From Bacteroidota bacterium (GTDB lineage: Bacteria; Bacteroidota; Bacteroidia; NS11-12g; UBA955): DNA of 11,362 nt. Below, in pieces: positions 1-6,578 of this stretch. Below the pieces are notes generated by a model. The model was not told the origin of the DNA, did not search any database, and saw only the letters and a program-made list of their open reading frames with translations. The stretch is taken from NCBI GenBank assembly GCA_030836345.1, contig JAURQA010000238.1, forward strand, positions 1-11,362. The letters run 5' to 3'. Numbering within the stretch: the stretch's first letter is position 1; each line of letters begins with the position of its first letter. A program made the translations under genes and the position numbers.

Positions 1-298
1 CCGTAAAGGCGGCTCAGGTGGAGTTTATGCCGAGTTTAGAAACTTTGAAATATCGTCCAGTATAGTTAAAATTACTGCGGATGGAAGAGGTAAAATCCGA
101 TGCAGTGTTAAAGTAGATTGCAATGGCAAGTGGAGCATTGTTCGAGCAGGCTTAATGGGAACTACCTATACCGGTCAACCAACAGATGCTAATTACCGGA
201 ATGTATTTAAACAAGCCATGCGAGGCGTTATTTTTAAGAAAACCGGAACAGATTGTCCCGAGACTAGAACAGTTACTGCCGACATTCAACCTGAATAA
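1..298 (+). CDS. TonB-like energy transducer, C-terminal fragment (5' end outside window)
   Basis: The reading frame enters at position 2 and ends at the TAA at 296-298, giving the last 98 residues of a protein. A Gly/Ser-rich stretch (RKGGSGGVYAEF) is followed by a segment with the alternating strand pattern of the TonB C-terminal fold as seen in Bacteroidota ExbB-ExbD-TonB clusters: GKIRCSVKVDCNGKWSIVRAG, then GTT and a helix-like stretch (NYRNVFKQAMRGVIF). In the family this periplasmic domain contacts the TonB box of outer-membrane receptors to pass on energy from the ExbBD motor. Context agrees: in many Bacteroidota a TonB-like gene directly precedes folC. Two Cys residues in the domain (in IRCS and VDCN) are unusual for TonB. 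The assignment rests on pattern and neighbourhood, because the transmembrane anchor and proline-rich linker lie outside the window. Confidence 0.6.
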   Translation, partial: RKGGSGGVYAEFRNFEISSSIVKITADGRGKIRCSVKVDCNGKWSIVRAGLMGTTYTGQPTDANYRNVFKQAMRGVIFKKTGTDCPETRTVTADIQPE

Positions 299-1549
299 TT
301 GAGATCCTACCAAGAAACAGTAGATTACTTATTTTCAATGCTTCCAATGTATCAAAACATTGGGAAAGAGGCCTTTAAAAAAGATCTTACAAATACCTAT
401 TTATTATTGGAAAGTATAGGGAATCCCCACTTAAAAGGCAGGCATATTCATGTTGCCGGAAGTAATGGTAAGGGGAGCGTTAGTAGTATGACCGCTTCCG
501 TGCTAAAAGAAGCTGGATATAAAGTAGGCTTGTATACCTCTCCACATTTAGTGGATTACACCGAAAGGATTAGAGTAAATGGTACTGAGGTTGAAAAAGA
601 TTTTGTTATTCAATTCGTAGATAGAATGGAGTCAACCATTCAACGAATCAAGCCTTCCTTTTTTGAGGTAACAGTAGCAATGGCTTTTGATTATTTTGCT
701 ACTCAGAAAACAGATATCAATATAATAGAAGTTGGACTAGGGGGCCGATTAGATTCAACCAATGTTATTCAACCCATGCTTTCTGTAATAACCAATATCT
801 CCTTAGAACATACTGAATTTTTGGGAAATACATTGGCTGAAATAGCTAGTGAAAAAGCGGGAATCATTAAAAAAAATGCCCCTGTCGTTATTGGAGAATG
901 GAATAATGAAACACTTAAAGTTTTTAAAAGTAAAGCAGCACTCGTAAAGACAAATCTGGTATTTGCCAGCAATAAAGTACAAAGCCATTGGCTTGATGCC
1001 TGTTCTTTAAAAGGACAGTATCAGATTAAAAATTTAAATACACTACATTCTATTATCAATACATTAGCAATATTTAATGGGACAATCGATGACTCACATA
1101 TCATCGCCGGATTGCGCAATATATCCGAGAACGCTGGTTTGATGGGACGATGGCATAAAATTTCAGATGCACCAGAAACGATCTTAGATACAGCCCACAA
1201 TGCTGCCGGAATAAAGAATGTTCTTTTGCAGCTAAAAAAAATCAACTTTAAAAAGCTACACGTTGTTTTAGGTGTTGTAAAAGATAAAGCCTTGGATAAA
1301 TGGTTAGGAATACTCCCCAGTAAAGCCATATACTATGCATGCAAACCAATGGTTGTGAGAGGCCTAGATTCAAGCATACTCCATGCTGCACTGCAAAATG
1401 AGGGATTGGATAGCCGAAATGCATTAAGTGCTCCAGAGGCCTTGAAAATGGCTCAAAACAATGCGTCTTTGGACGATTTAATTTTAGTTTTTGGATCTAA
1501 TTTTATTGTTGCCGATGTTTTAAAGGCTACCAGGTATGATCAACAATAA
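299..1549 (+). CDS. folC: Bifunctional folylpolyglutamate synthase / dihydrofolate synthase
   Basis: Cytoplasmic ATP-dependent ligase of the Mur-ligase superfamily. It adds glutamate to dihydropteroate and/or to reduced folates, making and retaining the folate cofactor. The 416-residue product has normal family length. Visible signatures are the N-terminal YQETVDYLFSMLPMYQ, typical of Bacteroidota FolC; the P-loop GSNGKGS at residues 54-60; TSPHLVDYTERIRVNG near 80-95; EVGLGGRLDSTNV near 143-155 (metal/folate loop); NISLEHTEFLG near 165-175; and DTAHN near 294-298 at the C-terminal glutamate-ligase domain. The start is TTG at 299. No ATG precedes the conserved N-terminus, and an in-frame TAA, the stop of the upstream TonB-like gene, lies immediately before it, so the two genes abut with zero spacing and are probably translationally coupled. 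The next ATG (338) would remove the conserved N-terminal helix. The 3' end overlaps the convergent lipoprotein gene by 23 bp. Confidence 0.95.
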   Translation: MRSYQETVDYLFSMLPMYQNIGKEAFKKDLTNTYLLLESIGNPHLKGRHIHVAGSNGKGSVSSMTASVLKEAGYKVGLYTSPHLVDYTERIRVNGTEVEKDFVIQFVDRMESTIQRIKPSFFEVTVAMAFDYFATQKTDINIIEVGLGGRLDSTNVIQPMLSVITNISLEHTEFLGNTLAEIASEKAGIIKKNAPVVIGEWNNETLKVFKSKAALVKTNLVFASNKVQSHWLDACSLKGQYQIKNLNTLHSIINTLAIFNGTIDDSHIIAGLRNISENAGLMGRWHKISDAPETILDTAHNAAGIKNVLLQLKKINFKKLHVVLGVVKDKALDKWLGILPSKAIYYACKPMVVRGLDSSILHAALQNEGLDSRNALSAPEALKMAQNNASLDDLILVFGSNFIVADVLKATRYDQQ

Positions 1550-1946
1550 TTTTTGGTTTCCCTTCAAACGTCTTAAATAGGAGTGAAAAATGCCCTCCAA
1601 TACTGTCTTTGGGATACGAAATTTGCCAGGTTCCAGTAGCGTGTCCTACAGAGGTCCCAATGCAGTTTATTTTTAACTCACCAAAGTGCAAGATTCCCAT
1701 TTTCTCTTTGCTAGGATAAGATTTCTTATACGAATTTAAGGTTTCTTTCCATCCGTATCGAATGCCTTTTTTGGTAATAAATTGCATGCTATCATTTTTC
1801 CAGTACCCCAACATAAAGTCTTCAATATCCCCTCGGTTCCAGGCCATTTCTTGAGATTGGATGACATGGGTAATTTTAGATTTTAGATGGTCTGGCTGAT
1901 GGCATGCAAAAAGTACCGGCAGAATAAGAAGTATCCCTTTTTTCAT
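1527..1946 (-). CDS. DUF4440 / SnoaL-like (NTF2-fold) lipoprotein
   Basis: 139-residue protein with a lipoprotein signal peptide: MKK, a hydrophobic core, then LFAC with the lipidated Cys at residue 15. It is therefore predicted to be membrane-anchored, probably periplasmic or outer-membrane facing. The rest fits the small NTF2/SnoaL-like DUF4440 fold, with signature pieces SQEMAWNRGDIEDFM, FMLGYWKNDSMQFI, GWKETLNSYKKSYP, ATGTWQI and a C-terminal VDHTW. These are hallmarks of the family, whose biochemical role is generally unknown, so I assign no reaction. A TTG at 1949 would add one residue. I prefer the ATG at 1946 because its A is the last base of the upstream gene's TGA (TGATG overlap), a classic coupled arrangement, so the protein is probably co-expressed with the barrel protein. 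Its 3' end overlaps folC tail to tail by 23 bp. Confidence 0.85.
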   Translation of the reverse strand: MKKGILLILPVLFACHQPDHLKSKITHVIQSQEMAWNRGDIEDFMLGYWKNDSMQFITKKGIRYGWKETLNSYKKSYPSKEKMGILHFGELKINCIGTSVGHATGTWQISYPKDSIGGHFSLLFKTFEGKPKIIVDHTW

Positions 1947-2539
1947 CAAAATGAGTAATCAATTCCCAGGCCTAAGACATTAAAGTAGCTTCCTGTTCTG
2001 TAACGAATGGTAGGTGCCGAATTGTTGAAAATACTGGTGATGCTGTATTCGCCTGTTGCTCTTAGGATGGTGTGCTCATTTAAAACATATCCCACAGAAA
2101 TACCGCCCAGGACATAATTTTTTCGGCTATCTCGTTCTAAATTATTAATGTAGCCTTCTGTATCTAGAGCAGATAGGCGACGCGCAACTATTACAGAAAG
2201 CCCAAGCTCAAACTGATCCTTTATATCTTTCAATACACCAGCAGATAAATCTATGGTTCTAAATCTCAAATGCATCGGAGTTCCCGTTCCAGCCTTCGTT
2301 AAATTTCGTCGACTCCCTCTTTCGCTTAAGCCCATTCTCATTTGGAGTGTATGTTTGCTTAATTCTAAATTAGTAATGACTTGGATAGAACCTCCAAACT
2401 TTGAATACCCTGAAGCTAAATCACCATCAACTTGTGAGGCATAGAGCGTGGCTGCTAATCCTCCACTAAATTTGCTCTGAGCATAAACTTTTGAGCTAAA
2501 CAGCCCTAAGATAATGCTTAAATATATTTTGTTTCTCAT
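1946..2539 (-). CDS. Outer-membrane beta-barrel protein (PorT-like / OMP_b-brl family)
   Basis: 197-residue predicted outer-membrane protein. The ATG at 2539 gives a clean Sec signal peptide, residues 1-20, ending ...SSKVYA before QSKFSG. A TTG at 2560 is also in frame but would put seven polar residues in front of the signal peptide, so I reject it. The mature part alternates short amphipathic strands and turns, with Gly/aromatic patterning (GLAATLYASQ, LRFRTIDLSAG, FELGLSVIVA, NYVLGGISVGYVL, TILRATGEYSI). It ends in a strand closing with Phe (GLGIDYSF), as expected for a barrel recognised by the BAM machinery. It resembles the small porin-like/PorT-type barrels common in Bacteroidota, which are often of unknown function. 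It is the first gene of a two-gene unit with the downstream lipoprotein. Only 32 bp separate its start from that of the divergent oxidoreductase gene, so any promoter must overlap that gene's first codons. Confidence 0.82.
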   Translation of the reverse strand: MRNKIYLSIILGLFSSKVYAQSKFSGGLAATLYASQVDGDLASGYSKFGGSIQVITNLELSKHTLQMRMGLSERGSRRNLTKAGTGTPMHLRFRTIDLSAGVLKDIKDQFELGLSVIVARRLSALDTEGYINNLERDSRKNYVLGGISVGYVLNEHTILRATGEYSITSIFNNSAPTIRYRTGSYFNVLGLGIDYSF

Positions 2540-2571
2540 TAAACCTTGCTTGCTTTGCAATTGTAATATTT

Positions 2572-3606
2572 TTGGATAATTTTAAATACCATACTATAAT
2601 TATTGGAGCTGGACTAGCAGATTGTAACATGGCCCTAAATCTTCATGCTAAAGGAGAAAAGGTACTGCTCATTGGTCACCCAAATGGAGACAGGTGCAGT
2701 TCTGTTGCTGCCGGTTTAATGAATCCCATTGTTCCTAAGGGGGTTGCTAGTACATGGAATAGAGACTATATATTCTCGAAGATACCTTCTTACTATCAGA
2801 GCCTGCAGCAATTGCTTAAAACTGAAGTTTTACAGCAGATTAATATCCATCAATTGATATCAAATGTCTCCATGAGAAATGAGTGGCAAAAAGCCTGTCA
2901 AAAAACTGAAAATAAGGCCGTTGTTGATCAACTAGAAGAGGATGTATTTGAAATAAAATCCGTTTATAGGCTAGATGTCTCCTTATTTTTAAAGGCCACA
3001 AAGCGTTATTTTAATGAGCTTAACGCCTTTGTCGAAAGGGATATTAACCATGCCGATATTCGGTGTGATAATGAAATTCAATATGCCGAATACTCCTCAG
3101 ATAAACTTCTTTTTTGCGAAGGGCATGAGCTCATGAATAATCCGTTTTTTAATTATTTGCCTTTATCTCATTCATCCGGAGTTATTGGAGAATATTCGTT
3201 GGATCACACTTTTTCTAAAGAGCATATTATTCGGCGAAAAAAGTGGTGTATCCCCACAAAAAATGAAACCTATCTGGTCGGATCAACCTTTGTAAATAAT
3301 GATTTTTCGGTAAATCCAACAGCAAGGGAACAAAATGAAATCGAAGATGATTTATCCAACTGGACAAGAAGCTTCCAACGCAAAAAATTAAAAAAAGGTT
3401 TAAGACCTATTGTAGGGGATAGAAGGCCTTTATTAGGCAGGCATCATAAATACAGTAATCTTTTTGTTTATAATGGATTAGGAAGTAAAGGGTGCAGCCT
3501 TTCAGCACTGTTTTGTCCGATGCTTACCGAATACATGATAAATAATGGATCTTTATTACCCGATGTTGACATTAAAAGGTTCAAACATACCGACTATACT
3601 GCCTGA
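2572..3606 (+). CDS. DAO-family FAD-dependent oxidoreductase with atypical cofactor fingerprint
   Basis: 344-residue protein matching the Bacteroidota DAO-type NAD(P)/FAD-dependent oxidoreductases. It has an N-terminal Rossmann strand-loop-helix (residues 8-24), the family motif SSVAAGLMNPIVPKG (43-57), and the C-terminal block GLRPIVGDRRPLLGRHHKYSN (276-296) followed by NGLGSKG (301-307), which in the family closes over the flavin. The substrate is not predictable; relatives include amino-acid oxidases and the FAD domain of MnmC. Oddities: the nucleotide fingerprint reads GAGLAD instead of GxGxxG (Asp17 for the third Gly), and the acidic residue normally ending the second strand is Gly35 (VLLIGHPN). 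The start is TTG at 2572; no ATG exists before the Rossmann strand. The gene is divergent from the barrel gene and its 3' end overlaps the convergent Gfo/Idh-like gene by 13 bp. The fold assignment is secure; catalytic activity is not. Confidence 0.85.
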   Translation: MDNFKYHTIIIGAGLADCNMALNLHAKGEKVLLIGHPNGDRCSSVAAGLMNPIVPKGVASTWNRDYIFSKIPSYYQSLQQLLKTEVLQQINIHQLISNVSMRNEWQKACQKTENKAVVDQLEEDVFEIKSVYRLDVSLFLKATKRYFNELNAFVERDINHADIRCDNEIQYAEYSSDKLLFCEGHELMNNPFFNYLPLSHSSGVIGEYSLDHTFSKEHIIRRKKWCIPTKNETYLVGSTFVNNDFSVNPTAREQNEIEDDLSNWTRSFQRKKLKKGLRPIVGDRRPLLGRHHKYSNLFVYNGLGSKGCSLSALFCPMLTEYMINNGSLLPDVDIKRFKHTDYTA

Positions 3607-4550
3607 TACTTCCGGTATATTTTGTCCATAATGCTCTCAACTACAATCTGAAGGTTTTGACAATCATTAATGGAAGAAAGAGGACTTAAGCCTTTCTCCC
3701 TGCATTCTAAGAAGTTGCGCCATTCCTTTTTCCAACTATCAAAAATCATTATGGACCGTTCTACTTCCATAAACTCATTTTTTACCTTTTCATCGCTGCT
3801 CATCATAGATAGCTGCATAGAGTTATCCTTCAGTCTGTATTCTGTAAGATTTGAATCGGCAAAATCTACCTTTATTAAACGATCTTGCTGGAAGAACTTT
3901 GCTTGGTTTTTGCCACTTTTTACGGCAGAACCCGCTGTTATTTGGCAGATTGCGTCATTGTCAAACTCTATGTGAATGCTCAGCATATCTGGCGTATCAC
4001 TGTATAAGAAGAGCGGTCTTGCCACAGCCGATTTAAAGTTTGCACCCGTCAAACGCAAAATAGCATCCAGTTCTTCACTTAGGTTATTGATGATCCAATT
4101 TTCAAAACTCCCTTTTTCTGGATTGCTCGTGTGTTTTTCAAATCGAATGAATCTAGGCTCATTAATAAGTTGAGATGCCGAAGAGTATAAAGGTTTATTT
4201 CGAATAATATTGGCAATCTGAATGGTACTTCCTCCTTCATAAGAAATACTTTCTAATTTACGAAGACGATGATAATCCAGTTTTAGAAATCCATCGATGA
4301 GAAAATCTTTACCAAACTTTAAGAGTGTTTCTAGTGGCTCATAGAATTCAAGAAAGGTCTTCGAATCGGTTATAAACGCATCAGCCTTAGTATTTAACTC
4401 TATGATTTCTATAGAATTTAATGCTGAATTTTTTTTGTAAGAATGGTATGGATCGAAATAACCAACAATTTCGATATTTTCGATGCCAATAAATTGGCGC
4501 TGGTATTCATCGCACTGGTTTTCACTTCCTATAATAATAGTTTTCAGCAT
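3594..4550 (-). CDS. Gfo/Idh/MocA-like protein lacking canonical catalytic motifs
   Basis: 318-residue protein with the overall plan of a Bacteroidota Gfo/Idh/MocA-family NAD(P)-dependent oxidoreductase. It has an N-terminal Rossmann strand (MLKTIIIG), a second strand with acidic end (IEIVGYFDP, 26-34), and a C-terminal substrate domain with SDTPD (184-188), IEFDN (194-198) and FFQQDRLIKVDF (219-230), blocks I recognise from that family. The key motifs are missing: GSENQC (8-13) stands where GxGxxG is expected, IDGF (85-88) where the catalytic EKP is expected, IIRNKPL where HVERFNP is expected, and LSEELDAIL where the IHDID histidine is expected. It may be a pseudoenzyme. An upstream in-frame ATG at 4613 would add 21 residues. 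I prefer 4550 because the fold starts there and this leaves 80 bp of promoter space before pcm. The tail overlaps the FAD gene by 13 bp. Confidence 0.72.
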   Translation of the reverse strand: MLKTIIIGSENQCDEYQRQFIGIENIEIVGYFDPYHSYKKNSALNSIEIIELNTKADAFITDSKTFLEFYEPLETLLKFGKDFLIDGFLKLDYHRLRKLESISYEGGSTIQIANIIRNKPLYSSASQLINEPRFIRFEKHTSNPEKGSFENWIINNLSEELDAILRLTGANFKSAVARPLFLYSDTPDMLSIHIEFDNDAICQITAGSAVKSGKNQAKFFQQDRLIKVDFADSNLTEYRLKDNSMQLSMMSSDEKVKNEFMEVERSIMIFDSWKKEWRNFLECREKGLSPLSSINDCQNLQIVVESIMDKIYRKYQAV

Positions 4551-4574
4551 TGGTGTCAATTGTGTTTCCAGAAT

Positions 4575-4589
4575 TACATTTGCAAATGT
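4575..4589. promoter_or_regulatory. Candidate promoter and 14-bp perfect palindrome between the Gfo/Idh-like gene and pcm
   Basis: The divergent spacer 4551-4630 contains TACATTTG at 4575-4582 on the plus strand, an exact match to the Bacteroidota -7 consensus TAnnTTTG. A TTGG at 4550-4553, about 21 bp upstream, could serve as a weak -33 element. This would start transcription about 40 nt before the pcm ATG. The same bases are part of a perfect 14-bp palindrome, ACATTTGCAAATGT (4576-4589). On the minus strand it yields CACATTTG, one mismatch from the same -7 element and pointing toward the Gfo/Idh-like gene. A shared operator or a bidirectional core promoter are both possible; this is inference from sequence only. 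Confidence 0.38.
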
Positions 4590-4630
4590 GCTGTAAATAC
4601 TTGCAGGAACCATTTCATTGTTTTTAACAC

Positions 4631-5308
4631 ATGTTTAAAAGACCAAACTTCTCAGAGAACCCCAAACTAGCAGGCCTGCGTAATAAGTTGGTCAAAGAAT
4701 TGAAAGCGAAAGGGATCTCATCCCCTGCTGTACTGGACGCTATTGCTCACGTTCCAAGACATTTGTTCTTTCCAAGCGATTTCGAAAATTTTGCCTATCG
4801 TGATGCTGCATTTCCTATTGGAAATGGGCAAACCATTTCGCAACCTTACACAGTAGCATTTCAAAGTCAATTGCTACAGATATTTCCGGGGGAAAAAGTA
4901 TTGGAAATAGGCACAGGTAGTGGTTATCAGGCTGCAGTATTATCTACTATGGGGGCTGAAGTTCACAGCATCGAACTGATTAAAGCTTTGGTGATTAGTG
5001 CAAATAGGGTGCTTAAAATTTTAGACATTCCAATGAAAACATATGTGGGAGATGGAACATTGGGTTTGCCTTCACAAAAACCCTTTGATGCAATTATTGT
5101 AACAGCAGGCGCACCTTCTGTTCCAGAAACTTTGATAAAGCAGCTCAAAATAAATGGGAGACTTGTTATTCCTGTGGGTGATGAGCAAAATATTCAAAAA
5201 ATGTATCGAATAACTCGAACAAGCCTTACCGAAACGAAGACGGAAGTATTTGGTGATTTTAAGTTTGTGCCGCTCTTGGGTGAAAATGGATGGACTATGA
5301 ATTCATAG
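4631..5308 (+). CDS. pcm: Protein-L-isoaspartate O-methyltransferase
   Basis: 225-residue SAM-dependent repair methyltransferase. It methylates the abnormal L-isoaspartyl residues that arise from Asn deamidation or Asp isomerisation, letting them return to L-Asp in cytosolic proteins. Recognisable features are an N-terminal helical segment ending in the family motif HVPRHLFFP (40-48); YRDAAFPIGNGQTISQPYTVA (56-76), with the Thr-Ile-Ser-Gln-Pro substrate loop; the SAM motif VLEIGTGSGYQAAVLS (90-105); an acidic second-strand end (VHSIEL); and GDGTLGLPSQKPFDAIIVTAGAP, with motif II DAIIVTA. Length and motif order are normal and nothing is missing. The start is ATG at 4631, close to the divergent Gfo/Idh-like gene, with a candidate -7 element at 4575-4582. 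The 3' end overlaps the convergent aminopeptidase gene by 14 bp, leaving no room for a dedicated terminator. Confidence 0.96.
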   Translation: MFKRPNFSENPKLAGLRNKLVKELKAKGISSPAVLDAIAHVPRHLFFPSDFENFAYRDAAFPIGNGQTISQPYTVAFQSQLLQIFPGEKVLEIGTGSGYQAAVLSTMGAEVHSIELIKALVISANRVLKILDIPMKTYVGDGTLGLPSQKPFDAIIVTAGAPSVPETLIKQLKINGRLVIPVGDEQNIQKMYRITRTSLTETKTEVFGDFKFVPLLGENGWTMNS

Positions 5309-6578
5309 CAGCCTCAATTTCATCCACTTCTATTGGGAAATCTTCCATAAAGTCCTCTAAACCAGAGGCGGTAATATGAACATCATTTTCGATTCGCACT
5401 CCAATTCCCTCTTCAGGAATGTAAATGCCCGGTTCAATTGTTAATACATTGCCCACTTCAAAGGTAGACTCATAGCGATGCATTACATCATGAACATCTA
5501 AACCTAAATGATGACTGGTGCCATGCATGAAATATTTCGAAAACGCTTGAGGGTTTTGTTTCACGTCATTGCGCGTTATCAAGCCTAACTTAATTAATTC
5601 TTCAGACATAACCCCACAAACTTCTTCATGATAACTGGGCAATGTTTTTCCAATAGTCATAAAACCACGAGCCGCTTTGTGAACATTGAGAACGGCATTA
5701 TAAACCTCCTTCTGTCTTGTCGAAAATTTTCCATTTGCTGGGAAACAGCGGGTAATATCAGAACAGTAATTGGCGTATTCTACACCAAAGTCACACAAGA
5801 TTAAATCACCATCTTTAACCTCATCGTTGTTTTCTAAATAATGCAGAACACAGGCGTTTTTCCCACTGGCAACGATTGGTTCAAAAGAAAATCCAGTAGC
5901 TCTATTTCTGGTAAATTCATAGATAAGCTCGGCTTCAATTTCATATTCTTTTACTCCTGGTTTTGTATATTTAAGAATTTTATCTAAACCAATTTTAGTG
6001 ATTCTAGTCGCCTCCTTTATCAAAGCAATTTCCTCAGGTTCCTTTATTGTTCTTAAGCTTGTTAAAATAGGTGCAGACCTAAGTAAATTGTGAGAAGGGT
6101 AGGTGCGCTTTAATTGGTGAGCAACTTCAATCCCATTGTAAGATACCTTGTTTGGGAAGCGATCGTTTTCATTTAAGTTAACATAAATATTATCAGCCAT
6201 TAGAATGATGGCATGTATCGTATTCCAAAACTCATGATGCCAAAAAACACTCATTACACCTGTTTGATCTTTAGCTTCCTCTGGAGTAAGCTTAGCTCCG
6301 TCCCAAACTGCTATAGTTTCAGAAGTTTCTTTAATAAATAACATTTCGCGATACGCAGGGTTTGGACAATCAGGAAAAATAACCAATGCCGTATCTTCTT
6401 GATCAACGCCAGTCAAATAAAATATATCGCTATTTTGTTTGAATTTATGGTGAGCGTCACCATTTCTTGGCATTTCATTATTACTATGAAAAATTGCGAT
6501 ACTACCTGTGTTCATCTTGTTTGCAAACTTTTTTCTGTTTTTTACAAACAGTTCTGAACCAATGTTTTTATACTTCAT
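5295..6578 (-). CDS. pepP: Aminopeptidase P family protein (Xaa-Pro aminopeptidase, M24B)
   Basis: 427-residue cytosolic metallopeptidase that removes an N-terminal residue preceding proline. Residues about 7-150 form the aminopeptidase P N-terminal domain (AMP_N; GSIAIFHSNNEMPRNGDAHH, KQNSDIFYLTG). Residues about 180-410 form the pita-bread catalytic domain. All five expected dinuclear metal ligands are visible: Asp263 in LCDFG, Asp274 in SDITR, His356 in HGTSHHLGLDVHD, Glu382 in TIEPGIY and Glu397 in RIEND. His363 of the LDVHD motif, which in the family contacts substrate, is also present. Length is close to E. coli PepP. There is no signal peptide. The ATG at 6578 is preceded by AT-rich DNA with no obvious Shine-Dalgarno site. 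The gene is monocistronic and convergent with pcm. Confidence 0.95.
   Translation of the reverse strand: MKYKNIGSELFVKNRKKFANKMNTGSIAIFHSNNEMPRNGDAHHKFKQNSDIFYLTGVDQEDTALVIFPDCPNPAYREMLFIKETSETIAVWDGAKLTPEEAKDQTGVMSVFWHHEFWNTIHAIILMADNIYVNLNENDRFPNKVSYNGIEVAHQLKRTYPSHNLLRSAPILTSLRTIKEPEEIALIKEATRITKIGLDKILKYTKPGVKEYEIEAELIYEFTRNRATGFSFEPIVASGKNACVLHYLENNDEVKDGDLILCDFGVEYANYCSDITRCFPANGKFSTRQKEVYNAVLNVHKAARGFMTIGKTLPSYHEEVCGVMSEELIKLGLITRNDVKQNPQAFSKYFMHGTSHHLGLDVHDVMHRYESTFEVGNVLTIEPGIYIPEEGIGVRIENDVHITASGLEDFMEDFPIEVDEIEAAMNS

Noticed and set aside
2540..2560. TTG at 2560 as start of the outer-membrane barrel protein
   Set aside because: It adds seven polar residues before a complete signal peptide that starts with its own ATG at 2539.
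2567..2574. TATTTTTG, an exact TAnnTTTG -7 match with a TTG 18 bp upstream, just before the FAD oxidoreductase
   Set aside because: It overlaps the TTG start codon itself, so transcription would begin after the start and before the cofactor motif. Such short matches are common by chance in AT-rich DNA.
3670..4173. Plus-strand open frames of 60-100 codons opposite the Gfo/Idh-like gene
   Set aside because: They are low-complexity Ser/Phe/Leu-rich translations typical of antisense shadows, and the minus-strand frame carries the family blocks.
4551..4613. 21-residue N-terminal extension of the Gfo/Idh-like protein from the ATG at 4613
   Set aside because: The Rossmann strand begins at the ATG at 4550. 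The longer form would leave only 17 bp to the divergent pcm start and would absorb the palindrome and -7 element. The upstream DNA of 4613 is A-rich, so this is not fully excluded.
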